64,000 nucleotides of DNA from Fidelibacterota bacterium (lineage in GTDB: Bacteria; Marinisomatota; Marinisomatia; Marinisomatales; S15-B10), in assembly GCA_002715465.1 (NCBI GenBank), contig PAYY01000007.1, positions 32,474-96,473 on the forward strand, given 5' to 3'. Below the pieces are notes generated by a model. It ran no database searches and was not told where the DNA came from. It saw only the letters and a list, made by a program, of their open reading frames with translations. Below are positions 11,744 through 19,832 of the stretch, one piece after another. Positions within the stretch are counted from its first letter, which is position 1. Each line of letters begins with the position of its first letter. The translations under genes and the position numbers were made by a program.

Positions 11744-13611
11744 TATGAAATAAGAAAAACTGAAAGAGCAGCAACATCTGCAGGAGAAACCCCTGAAATG
11801 CGTGACGCCTGCCCAATGGTTTGTGGTCGAACCAAGGAAAGCTTTTCACGACCCTCTAGAGAAATAGCACGACAACCATTATAGTCAAAATTTTGAGGTA
11901 TAACTAACGTTTCGTTTTGCGCTAATTTTTTTATAAGAGAATTTTGCCTATCGATATATCCATCATACTTAACAATAGTTTCTATTTCGTCGAATAAATC
12001 GCAACACTGTTCTTTAGAAAACATAGAAAAATCGGGGCTAATAATTGAAGACCTCAAAACATCATCAATTGAAACTGCCGGCCGACGCAAAACTTCAGAG
12101 ACAGACAGTTTGTTTTTTGCCTCTTTTTCACCCAAAGAGTTGAGCAAAGAATTCGTATCTTTTAAGGAAGGTCTATATTGTAAAAAATCACCTTCAAAAG
12201 AACTAATAAAAGACCTTTTTTTTGCGGTTAAACTTAACTCTTCATCACTAAGGAGGCCAACCAATCTAGCTATATCAAAAAGACGTAGATCAGCGTTTGT
12301 GTGACGTAGCAACAAGCGATACTCAGCATGAGACGTAAACATTCTGTAAGGTTCCAAAGTGTCTTTTGTTACAAGGTCATCAATTAAAACACCTATATAA
12401 GCATCGTTTCTACCAAAAACTATAGAGGGTTCGTTTTGAACAAACCGAGCAGCGTTAATGCCAGCTATTAAACCTTGGGCCGCCGCTTCTTCATATCCAG
12501 ACGTACCGTTAAGCTGTCCAGCTAAAAACAACCCTTGCAAATCTTTTGTTTCTAAAGAGGCCTTTAATTGAGAAGGAAGAAAGAAATCATATTCTATAGC
12601 ATAACCAGGCCTGTAAAAAGAAACACACTCTAAACCTTTTACAGTACGAAGGGCTTTAAGTTGGGTTTTTTCAGGTAAACTAGTAGAAAAACCATTTGTA
12701 TATATTTGGCTGGAGCCACTCCATTCAGGCTCAAGAAAAAGATGGTGGGAGTCTCTATTTGAAAATCTGACAACCTTGTCTTCAATTGAGGGGCAATACC
12801 GCGGGCCCACCCCAACTATTTCATCACAATAAATAGGCGACTCATGCAAGTGTTTGCTAATAATATCGTGCGTACAGTGGTTTGTGTTAACAAAATGGCA
12901 CGGTAGATTAGGCGGAGAAAAATCAAAGGTTTTAAATGAAAAAGGCCTAGGTTGTTCATCGCCAAACACAGGTTTAACTTTATTCCAATTAATTGAGTCT
13001 GATCGAAGTCGAGGAGGGGTTCCTGTTTTAAGCCGACCAGAAATAAAGCCATACGATACGAGCGATTCGGTTATACCATCAGAAGCTTCTTCGCCCATTC
13101 TTCCAGCACGTATTTTTCGACGGCCAACATGAATTAAACCGTTTAGAAAGGTTCCACAAGTTAAAACAACAGCCACAGCATTAATTTTTATTGAATCATC
13201 AAGTTCTATACCAACAACTTTGTTTCCTAGGCTAATAATTTTTCTAGCCTCTGATTCAATAACAGTTAGATTTGCTTGACTATTTACAGTTAACTGAACA
13301 ATTTTTTCATATTTTTTTTTATCAACTTGAGCTCTAGGCGACCACACAGCCTTACCTTTTGATCGGTTAAGCATTTTAAATTGAATCCCAGCTTTATCAG
13401 TAAAAACACCCATTTTACCTCCAAGGGCATCAATCTCTCGGACTAAATGACCCTTTGCTAAACCACCAACAGCAGGATTACAAGACATTCGACCTATTGC
13501 AGATTTATCTAAAGTTATAAGGGCTGTACTTAAACCAAGCCCCGCACACGAAAGGCTGGCCTCAACACCCGCGTGACCACCACCCACAACAATAACATCA
13601 AAGCGTTTCAT
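11743..13611 (-). CDS. mnmG: tRNA uridine-5-carboxymethylaminomethyl modification enzyme MnmG (GidA)
   Basis: The 622-residue FAD protein works with MnmE to build the cmnm5 group on wobble uridine 34 of tRNAs. The N-terminal Rossmann motif is VIVVGGGHAGVEASLSCA. The family stretches MSCNPAVGGLAKGHLVREIDALGG, RAQVDKKKYE, LKTGTPPRL and GYEEAAAQGLIAGINAA are all present, as is the C-terminal helical domain ending in ISGVSPADVAALSVFL. It lies between mnmE and mfd, 27 bases after the mnmE stop, and that gap contains a perfect parS palindrome. mnmE-mnmG adjacency near the origin is a common bacterial arrangement. Confidence 0.97.
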   Translation of the reverse strand: MKRFDVIVVGGGHAGVEASLSCAGLGLSTALITLDKSAIGRMSCNPAVGGLAKGHLVREIDALGGKMGVFTDKAGIQFKMLNRSKGKAVWSPRAQVDKKKYEKIVQLTVNSQANLTVIESEARKIISLGNKVVGIELDDSIKINAVAVVLTCGTFLNGLIHVGRRKIRAGRMGEEASDGITESLVSYGFISGRLKTGTPPRLRSDSINWNKVKPVFGDEQPRPFSFKTFDFSPPNLPCHFVNTNHCTHDIISKHLHESPIYCDEIVGVGPRYCPSIEDKVVRFSNRDSHHLFLEPEWSGSSQIYTNGFSTSLPEKTQLKALRTVKGLECVSFYRPGYAIEYDFFLPSQLKASLETKDLQGLFLAGQLNGTSGYEEAAAQGLIAGINAARFVQNEPSIVFGRNDAYIGVLIDDLVTKDTLEPYRMFTSHAEYRLLLRHTNADLRLFDIARLVGLLSDEELSLTAKKRSFISSFEGDFLQYRPSLKDTNSLLNSLGEKEAKNKLSVSEVLRRPAVSIDDVLRSSIISPDFSMFSKEQCCDLFDEIETIVKYDGYIDRQNSLIKKLAQNETLVIPQNFDYNGCRAISLEGREKLSLVRPQTIGQASRISGVSPADVAALSVFLIS

Positions 13612-13623
13612 ATAAATTTCATC

Positions 13624-13637
13624 GTTTCACGTGAAAC
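13624..13637. promoter_or_regulatory. parS centromere site (perfect palindrome)
   Basis: GTTTCACGTGAAAC is the exact core of the widely conserved ParB-binding site. It occupies the 27-base gap between mnmE and mnmG, so it is not constrained by coding. The distance to dnaA is 3.7 kb, as expected for origin-proximal parS clusters. Confidence 0.88.
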
Positions 13638-13638
13638 A

Positions 13639-15030
13639 TTATTTTCCTATACAAAAATTCGAGAAAATATTTTCTAAAATATCATCGGCAGTAGTCACTC
13701 CTAGTAACTCATCAAGAAGAGAAACTCCAATACGCAACTCAGAAGCTATTACATCAGTAGGTAGCTCACGTTCCATATCTTCCAACAACGAACACAAACA
13801 ACTTTCAAATTTTATTAAAGAATTTCGATGACGCTGATTGGTTAAAATAACTTCTGAAGAAATAGCAACCTGACTATTCAAAGTGTTATATATTTTTTCT
13901 AGAAGAATATCAAGCCCTTGGCCTGAAAGGGCAGATGTAAAAATATTATTATTAACATCAAAAGAAAGTGGAGAATCAATCAAATCACATTTGTTAAACA
14001 CATTAATAGAAGGAGTGGTTTGGGGCTCGTTAGAATTAAAGATAGATGCCTTCGGGCCAGATTTATTTGAAACATCAACAATATTAAGGATCAAATCAGC
14101 TTTATTTAAATAATCCCGGGTAAACCCAATCCCTTTTTGTTCTATCCCGCTTGAAGTTTTATCTCTAATACCAGCTGTATCAACAAACCTAATCGGGAAG
14201 TTGTTAATTATAAAAGGAACCTCAATGGCATCACGTGTAGTGCCAGGGCTAGAAGCAACAATAGCTCTTTCTTCTCCAATTATAGCATTCAACAGGCTTG
14301 ATTTTCCTGCATTTGGTAGGCCTGCCAATATAACCATAGCACCACTGTCCAACATCTTTCCTGTTTTATAGGTAGCAAGAACATCTTGTGTGGCCCGCAA
14401 CACATTTGAAATCAAATTAATTTTTTGGTCTAATTTAGTTGGAGTAATCTCATCATCAGCAAAATCTAGTTCAGCCTCAATCGTAATAACAAGGTTTGTT
14501 AATGTTGACCTCAAGCTTTCAATTAATTTTGAAAACTTACCAGACAAAATTCTATAATTAGCCTCCTTTCCCATTGTTGAGCCAGACATAATAACGTCGG
14601 CAACAGCTTCGGCTTGACAAAGATCTATTTTTCCATTTATAAAAGCCCTTCTGGTGAATTCACCTCGTTGAGCTGGTTGGCAACCAAAATCATAGCACGT
14701 CTCTAGAATTTGGCTTGCTATGATTTCTCCTCCATGGCAAGAGACTTCAACCACATCTTCGCCAGTAAATGAATTTGGTGAAGGGAAAAACGTGACTATA
14801 GCCGAATCAATCTCTTTGTTTTCACTAGAGAGAATAGGCGTATATATGGCGTATCTAGGTGAAAAAATAAAGCTCTCCTTTTTACCAGTAATCTTTTTTG
14901 CTACCTTAAGAGAAAGTGATCCACTGATCCGAATCACGGCGATACCAGCTATACCAGGGCTGGTAATAAGTGAGGCTATTGTAGGAAAAGAGGCCACAGG
15001 ATTTTTCTTGAGACCAACAGAAGGTGTCAT
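13639..15030 (-). CDS. mnmE: tRNA modification GTPase MnmE (TrmE)
   Basis: A 463-residue partner of MnmG. The N-terminal tetrahydrofolate-binding domain carries SCHGGEIIASQIL and QRGEFTRRAFINGKIDL. The G domain is inserted in the helical part: G1 GLPNAGKSSLLNA at about 237-249, G3 FVDTAGIRD, G4 NKCD. The C-terminal C-I-G-K signature (residues 460-463) is present, and its cysteine is needed for the modification reaction in the family. It is followed by mnmG and preceded by yidC with a 1-base gap. Confidence 0.97.
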   Translation of the reverse strand: MTPSVGLKKNPVASFPTIASLITSPGIAGIAVIRISGSLSLKVAKKITGKKESFIFSPRYAIYTPILSSENKEIDSAIVTFFPSPNSFTGEDVVEVSCHGGEIIASQILETCYDFGCQPAQRGEFTRRAFINGKIDLCQAEAVADVIMSGSTMGKEANYRILSGKFSKLIESLRSTLTNLVITIEAELDFADDEITPTKLDQKINLISNVLRATQDVLATYKTGKMLDSGAMVILAGLPNAGKSSLLNAIIGEERAIVASSPGTTRDAIEVPFIINNFPIRFVDTAGIRDKTSSGIEQKGIGFTRDYLNKADLILNIVDVSNKSGPKASIFNSNEPQTTPSINVFNKCDLIDSPLSFDVNNNIFTSALSGQGLDILLEKIYNTLNSQVAISSEVILTNQRHRNSLIKFESCLCSLLEDMERELPTDVIASELRIGVSLLDELLGVTTADDILENIFSNFCIGK

Positions 15031-15031
15031 G

Positions 15032-16729
15032 CTATTTTATTTGGGTTGCTTTTGTACTTCCTTTTGGATGGACAAGATATTTTTGTTGAAGTATAGTAAG
15101 AATATTAAAAAGAGTATAGTATAGGTTTAAACCTGAAGGAAATTGGTTAAAAAGAATTACAAAAAATACAGACATAAATTGTGTCATAATTTTTTGTTGA
15201 GGGTTTGCTTGGCTAGTAGTCATTTTTTGTTGAACAAACATTGAAACACCCATTAAAAGAGGAAGCAAGCTAATTTGGTCCCCATAAAGAGGAATATTAA
15301 AAGGAAGAGGAATTAAAGCATCTGGTTGAGATAGATCCGAGATCCAAAAAATGAAGGGGGCCCCACGCAATTCTATAGTAGATCTAAATACAATAAAAAG
15401 GGCGAACAAAAGGGGCATTTGAAGTAACATTGGCAAGCAACCTCCAAGCGGGTTAACCCCATGTTCTTTATACAGATTCATGGTTGCTTGATTAAGTTTT
15501 TGAGGGTCATTTTTAAACTTTTCTCTTAGTTTAGTTACTTCAGGTTGGATGGTTTGAATTTCCTTCATTGATTGATAGCTTTTCTTCGTTAAAGGATATA
15601 CAAGAACTTTTATTAATACTGAAAAGATTATGAGAACAAAACCATAATTCGGAATAAAACCCTGTAAACTAACTAGTAAGAATAAAATAGCTCTACCAAT
15701 GAAGCGAATGGGAGCAAGACCAAGGCTTAGTGTGTTTTCTAAGCCAACACCTAACTCTTTTATTCTATCGTATTGAAGAGGGCCAAGATATATTAGGGCT
15801 TCAGCGGGCCCAGAAGATGAAAAGCCAACACCCATTTTATAAAATGGAACATCCTTGTTAATTGAAGTTTTGATGAGATTATTATTCTTTGCTTCTATTA
15901 CACCATAATTACTGGTGGTAATGGGAATAATTGCCGCTGAAAAGTATTTGGAACGTATAGACGCCCAATCAGTTCTACCAGTTGAAGCGATTTTTTTACC
16001 CACTTTCCCACCATGTTTAGAAATTTCTTGTCCTTGTGAAAGATTTGCGGAGAAAAAACTAGCCTCATCTTTTTTGTTAGGCTCTGTAGAAGTAAGTCCA
16101 CCATTCCAATTAAGAGTAAAGCGTTCTTGAGCGATATATCTATCGCTAATTTTTTGAAGATCAACGAACACATTTATTGTGTAGCTATTAGGATAAAAAG
16201 TAAGATCCTTTCTTATTTGATTCCCTTCTATTGATGAAGAAAAGGATAATTTTATAGGAGAGTCTATACTAATGGTATCGTTATTATTATAGGAGTTTTC
16301 AATAGACCAAAACTCCGAAAGAGTGATTTGATTCCCGTTAAAATCTGTGAATTCAAGTTGTAGATTGTCTCCATTGAAATCTGTATCAATAAGGTTTACG
16401 AGACTTGTGTCGTTGACGATATATTCTTTTAGAAGAAAACTAACGATGGAGCCTCCCCCTTGTGAAGATATCCCAGCAGTATAAAGAGGGGAGTCAAGAA
16501 AGACAACAAACTCTTTTGATTCGGTGTTCAATGAATTATAAGAAGTAGAATCATTGTCTAAAAACCTTTGAGAGTTTTGCTTTTCATGAAGGTAAGCACC
16601 ATCAATCGTTTTGTTTTCATCAATGGTTTTCGAATTAGAAGGTGTTAGGCCTAAGAATTCATAATAGTATGGCATTACCATAAGAATTATAGCTATTAGA
16701 AAAAATGCAACTATTGTTTTCTTGTCCAT
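15032..16729 (-). CDS. yidC: Membrane protein insertase YidC
   Basis: The protein is about 565 residues if started at ATG 16729 ([14 protein letters not shown]). I prefer this start because it overlaps the yidD stop (TAATG) and begins directly with the first membrane helix. A longer frame to 16774 adds 15 unlikely residues. The layout is an N-terminal membrane anchor, a large periplasmic beta-sandwich domain (about residues 60-330), and the conserved insertase core with LVYPLTKKSYQSMKEIQ, the MNLYKEHGVNPLGGCLPMLLQMP loop region and the last helices. This two-domain form is typical of Gram-negative bacteria. It inserts inner-membrane proteins alone or with SecYEG. Confidence 0.95.
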   Translation of the reverse strand: MDKKTIVAFFLIAIILMVMPYYYEFLGLTPSNSKTIDENKTIDGAYLHEKQNSQRFLDNDSTSYNSLNTESKEFVVFLDSPLYTAGISSQGGGSIVSFLLKEYIVNDTSLVNLIDTDFNGDNLQLEFTDFNGNQITLSEFWSIENSYNNNDTISIDSPIKLSFSSSIEGNQIRKDLTFYPNSYTINVFVDLQKISDRYIAQERFTLNWNGGLTSTEPNKKDEASFFSANLSQGQEISKHGGKVGKKIASTGRTDWASIRSKYFSAAIIPITTSNYGVIEAKNNNLIKTSINKDVPFYKMGVGFSSSGPAEALIYLGPLQYDRIKELGVGLENTLSLGLAPIRFIGRAILFLLVSLQGFIPNYGFVLIIFSVLIKVLVYPLTKKSYQSMKEIQTIQPEVTKLREKFKNDPQKLNQATMNLYKEHGVNPLGGCLPMLLQMPLLFALFIVFRSTIELRGAPFIFWISDLSQPDALIPLPFNIPLYGDQISLLPLLMGVSMFVQQKMTTSQANPQQKIMTQFMSVFFVILFNQFPSGLNLYYTLFNILTILQQKYLVHPKGSTKATQIK

Positions 16730-17022
16730 TATTTTGGTAAAGGATCCGATCCAGAACCACCCCAAGGGTTGCACTTTATAATTCGCTTTAAAGATAGAAT
16801 GAAGGCTTTGATCGGAGAGAACCGTTTAAAAGCTTTAAGAGCATATTCAGAACATGTAGGATGAAAGCGACACCTAGGGAGGAAAAAAGGTGAAATATAT
16901 CTTTGATACAATCGTATTGTTGAAACAAATATTGACGATAAAATGGATTCAGCAACAGGCACAAGCTTCCTAGAAAATAAAGGGGCATTTAAAGGAAGCT
17001 TTGTCTGCCTTGTATCAATCAT
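16729..17022 (-). CDS. yidD: Membrane protein insertion efficiency factor YidD
   Basis: 97 residues. The core [21 protein letters not shown] then [10 protein letters not shown] and [18 protein letters not shown] is diagnostic for the YidD (DUF37, alpha-hemolysin-like) family, an amphipathic inner-membrane-associated helper of YidC. About 35 residues precede the usual start of the family, and they show no resemblance to RnpA. A shorter start cannot be excluded. rnpA, normally between rpmH and yidD, is missing: only 30 bases separate yidD from rpmH. Confidence 0.93.
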   Translation of the reverse strand: MIDTRQTKLPLNAPLFSRKLVPVAESILSSIFVSTIRLYQRYISPFFLPRCRFHPTCSEYALKAFKRFSPIKAFILSLKRIIKCNPWGGSGSDPLPK

Positions 17023-17052
17023 TATTAATAATTAGAAAAAGAAAATGTTTAT

Positions 17053-17187
17053 TTAAGCAGAAATTTCTTTACGACCTTTTTTACGCCGTCTTCGTAGAAT
17101 ACGCCTCCCACCGGGTGAAGACGACCTTGTGCGGAAACCATGCTTGTTTTTTCGTTTTCTTTTACTAGGTTGATAAGTCCTTTTCAT
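17053..17187 (-). CDS. rpmH: 50S ribosomal protein L34
   Basis: A 44-residue basic protein: [19 protein letters not shown], then [22 protein letters not shown] and ISA. The opening KRTYQPS and the arginine-rich [13 protein letters not shown] end are the L34 signature. It starts at ATG 17187 as the first minus-strand gene left of the strand switch, facing dnaA, which is the classical rpmH-dnaA arrangement around oriC. The gene is transcribed towards yidD and yidC with no rnpA between. Confidence 0.97.
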   Translation of the reverse strand: MKRTYQPSKRKRKNKHGFRTRSSSPGGRRILRRRRKKGRKEISA

Positions 17188-17355
17188 AAATCACCAAATT
17201 TTAGCTAGTAAACTTAACTAAGCCACAACCTCACAGCAACGATTCCTTGAAATAATAAAAATGTGTGCTTTTAATAAAAAAAAACAAAATATAAGGCTTG
17301 ATATCAGAGGAGTGGAAAGAATAAATTAAAGAGTCTAACATGGTGTGGATAAATT
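17188..17355. other. Candidate oriC / divergent rpmH-dnaA promoter region
   Basis: A 168-base AT-rich gap between rpmH (minus) and dnaA (plus). It is where the coding-strand bias flips: all genes to the left are on the minus strand and most to the right are on the plus strand, as expected for forks leaving from here. At its right end are two perfect DnaA boxes, with an A-rich stretch (17276-17291) before them. I see only these two strong boxes, so the full origin may include flanking sequence or the dnaN upstream gap. Confidence 0.65.
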
Positions 17356-17363
17356 GTGGATAA
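17344..17363 (+). promoter_or_regulatory. Two perfect DnaA boxes over the dnaA start
   Basis: TGTGGATAA at 17344-17352 and again at 17355-17363; each is the exact complement of TTATCCACA. Their starts are 11 bases apart, one helical turn. The second box includes the GTG start codon of dnaA (17356-17358). DnaA binding here would be placed to repress its own expression; that is inference from known dnaA autoregulation. Confidence 0.85.
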
Positions 17364-18720
17364 AACAACTTTGACAGCTTCGGATCTTTGGTCCGCTGTT
17401 TCTACAGAAATTCGTTCAGTTCTTAATGAACAAACATATGCAACTTGGTTTGAACCAATTAGCGCTGTTGGTTTAGATGCCAAATCAATTACTTTAGAGG
17501 TTCCTAGTAAGTTTTATTATGAATGGATTGATCGTCATTATAGAAAAATGCTTTTATCAAAGATTAAAGCTATTTCAGGAAAAAAGTTAATTGTTCGTTA
17601 TAGTGTTGTTCTTGGAGAACCAGAGAAAAAAGAGACAAACGGTGATAATGCTATAGAAAAAAGTATAGACCCTAATGAGAGATTTTATGATAGTGGAAGC
17701 CGCTTAAACAAACGGTATACCTTTACCAGTTTTGTAGAAGGTTCAAACAATCAGCTAGCAAAAGCGGCTAGTGTTTCAGTGGCCGATTCACCAGGACAAA
17801 CCTCTTTTAACCCACTTGTTATATATGGAGGTGTAGGCTTAGGAAAGACTCATTTGCTGCAAGCAATAGGCAATAAAGTTTTAATAAGAAAACCTGCTCC
17901 AAAAGTTCATTATACAACTAGCGAAAAATTCACTCTGGATTTTATTTCCGCTATTCAAAATAACAATAGCTCAAACTTTTCAACAAGATATAGAAATGTT
18001 GATGTCTTGTTAGTTGATGATATACAGTTTTTGCAAAAGAAAGAACAAACACAAGAACAATTTTTTCATACTTTTAATGATTTATATCAACGAGGAAAGC
18101 AAGTAATCCTTACAATGGATAGACACCCCAGTGAATTATATGGTTTAAAAGATCGACTTTTGTCAAGGTTTCAATCAGGTCTTATTGTTGATGTTCAGGC
18201 ACCAAATTTAGAAACAAGGATTGCGATTCTTCAAAAAAAAGCAGCGGATGATAGTCTTGAAATACCTTTTGAAATTACAGAGCTTATCGCTACAAATGTT
18301 CGGGGAAATATTCGAGAGATGGAAGGAGCTTTAATAAAACTTTTAGCATATTCATCCCTTTCCCATACTGATATAACAATGTCGTTGGCTAAACGTGCTT
18401 TGAGAGAAACTTTGGGGCGGTCTGGTGCAAAAAGTGTGTCTATAGATGATGTTATACAGAGCGTTAGCGAATCCCTAGATGTACCAGAAAATAAATTAAT
18501 TGGAAGAGGTAGAAAAATGGAAGTTGCAAATGCTAGGCAGGTTGCAATGTATTTATCAAGGGAAGTTGTAGGCGCATCACTAGAAAATATCGGTTTACAT
18601 TTTGGAGGTAGAGACCATACAACAGTTATTCATGCTTGCCGTTCAGTAAAAGGAAAAATGAATAATAAATCAGATTTCCAACGCCAAGTAGATGGAATTC
18701 GATCTCAATTAGAATTTTAG
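17356..18720 (+). CDS. dnaA: Chromosomal replication initiator DnaA
   Basis: A 454-residue AAA+ initiator that binds DnaA boxes and melts oriC. Domain I starts LWSAVSTEIRSVLNEQTYATWF. Domain III has Walker A GGVGLGKTHLLQAIGN (from about residue 158), Walker B VDVLLVDDIQFL, and the arginine-finger region around KDRLLSRFQSGL. Domain IV carries the signature GGRDHTTVIHAC from about residue 417. The start is GTG at 17356; no in-frame ATG lies near and no strong ribosome-binding site is seen. The start codon is embedded in a DnaA box. Confidence 0.98.
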   Translation: MDKTTLTASDLWSAVSTEIRSVLNEQTYATWFEPISAVGLDAKSITLEVPSKFYYEWIDRHYRKMLLSKIKAISGKKLIVRYSVVLGEPEKKETNGDNAIEKSIDPNERFYDSGSRLNKRYTFTSFVEGSNNQLAKAASVSVADSPGQTSFNPLVIYGGVGLGKTHLLQAIGNKVLIRKPAPKVHYTTSEKFTLDFISAIQNNNSSNFSTRYRNVDVLLVDDIQFLQKKEQTQEQFFHTFNDLYQRGKQVILTMDRHPSELYGLKDRLLSRFQSGLIVDVQAPNLETRIAILQKKAADDSLEIPFEITELIATNVRGNIREMEGALIKLLAYSSLSHTDITMSLAKRALRETLGRSGAKSVSIDDVIQSVSESLDVPENKLIGRGRKMEVANARQVAMYLSREVVGASLENIGLHFGGRDHTTVIHACRSVKGKMNNKSDFQRQVDGIRSQLEF

Positions 18721-18769
18721 TTTTACTTAATATGTTTGATAAGTGTATATTTATACGCTGTTTGTACCC

Positions 18770-19381
18770 ATGTTTTTAACTAAAAGACAAAAAGAAATAG
18801 TAGACTACCTTCGTGGTTATATATCACGATATGGATATGCACCAACTTTTGATGAAATAGCTTCAAGCTTTGGATTTACTTCCAAAGGAACAGTTTATAA
18901 ACATATTCGTGCTCTTAAAGAAAAAGGTGTTATTCATCATCAATGGAATAAAGCCAGATCAATTGAATTTACCCCAGAAAAAACATCAATAAATAATCTT
19001 GAAATTTTAGGCGTAGTTTCAGCGGGTAAACCAATAGAAGCAATTCCTAATCCAGAAGCTATTGAGGTTCCATCTTCTTTTTTGCAAAGAGGAAAGCACT
19101 ATGTTTTAAAAGTATTCGGAGATTCTATGATAGAGGATCATATACAAAGTGGAGATTTTGTTATTATCCAAGAAAAAGTAGAAGCATTAAACGGACAAAC
19201 AGTTGTAGCTCTTATTGATCATAATGAAGTTACAATAAAAAAGTTTTTTCGAAGAGATGACAAGATCGAACTACATCCCGCTAATAGATACATGGAACCA
19301 ATGATATATAATTTAGACAAAGTAAAAATCCAAGGAATTGTCGTAGGTGTAATGCGAAAGTATAATGGAGATTATAGATGA
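18770..19381 (+). CDS. lexA: LexA repressor (SOS response)
   Basis: About 203 residues from ATG 18770; a GTG at 18743 would add nine residues. An N-terminal winged helix (TKRQKEIVDYLRGYISRYGY, then APTFDEIASSFG) binds DNA. The C-terminal S24 peptidase domain has the self-cleavage site A85-G86 (GVVSAGKP), catalytic S119 (FGDSM) and K157 (EVTIKK), all at the usual spacing. It represses DNA-damage genes until RecA filaments trigger autocleavage. Its TGA stop overlaps the ATG of the next gene (ATGA), so the peroxiredoxin may be translationally coupled and perhaps damage-responsive. Confidence 0.96.
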   Translation: MFLTKRQKEIVDYLRGYISRYGYAPTFDEIASSFGFTSKGTVYKHIRALKEKGVIHHQWNKARSIEFTPEKTSINNLEILGVVSAGKPIEAIPNPEAIEVPSSFLQRGKHYVLKVFGDSMIEDHIQSGDFVIIQEKVEALNGQTVVALIDHNEVTIKKFFRRDDKIELHPANRYMEPMIYNLDKVKIQGIVVGVMRKYNGDYR

Positions 19382-19830
19382 TAAAAATAGGACAAAGTCT
19401 AGGAAAAGTAAATTTCTTAAATCAAGATGGAGAAACCATAAGGCTTAATTCAAAAAAACGGAAAGTCATTTTTTGTTATCCAAAAGCAAATACACCTGGA
19501 TGAACCATTGAAGCAACTGAGTTTCAGTTGCTAATAGAACGATTTCATAAAAAAGACATAGAAGTATATGGTCTATCCGCTGATCCCGAAAGTTTAATAA
19601 AAAAATTTTCTCAAAAATGCAATTTCTCTTTTTCACTTCTTACTGATCCTGACCATACACAGCTTAAAAAGTTAGGTGCTTGGGGAAAGAAAAAAATGTA
19701 TGGCAAAGAATATGAAGGAATAATTAGAAGTACATATGTTCTTGATGAAGAAAACATAATTACACATGTTTTTCCAAAGGTGTCAGTTAAAGGTCATGCT
19801 GAAGAAGTAGCAAAAACACTTAATATATAA
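19378..19830 (+). CDS. bcp: Selenocysteine-containing peroxiredoxin (BCP/PrxQ family), TGA read as Sec42
   Basis: A 150-residue thioredoxin-fold peroxidase if the TGA at 19501-19503 is read through; otherwise translation ends after 41 residues. Before the TGA the frame reads KVIFCYPKANTPG and after it TIEATEFQLL, which is the PrxQ/BCP active site YPKA.TPGC with the peroxidatic cysteine replaced by the TGA. Downstream, LLTDPDHTQLKKLGAWGKK and the GIIRSTYVLDEE stretch align with E. coli Bcp. A hairpin right after the TGA fits a bacterial SECIS. The second cysteine five residues on in E. coli Bcp is absent; C81 is a possible resolving residue. The ATG at 19378 overlaps the lexA stop and has GGAG upstream. 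Other genes here use TGA as an ordinary stop, including lexA. Confidence 0.88.
19512..19532 (+). promoter_or_regulatory. Candidate bacterial SECIS element
   Basis: Perfect 9-bp stem AGCAACTGA / TCAGTTGCT (19512-19520 with 19524-19532) and loop GTT. The loop begins 17 bases after the TGA and its first base is G. This fits the published bacterial SECIS model: apical loop about 16-37 nt from the UGA, with a G in its first two positions. It lies inside the coding frame, as bacterial SECIS elements do. SelB binding is inferred. Confidence 0.8.
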
Positions 19831-19832
19831 AT

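Noticed and set aside
16730..16774. Upstream start for yidC adding 15 residues
   Set aside because: The extension lies in conserved yidD codons, and the TAATG junction gives a better start directly before the first helix.
19501..19503. TGA read as tryptophan or glycine by a changed genetic code
   Set aside because: TGA serves as a normal stop elsewhere in the window, for example at the end of lexA (19379-19381) and of the parvulin-like lipoprotein gene (7833-7835).
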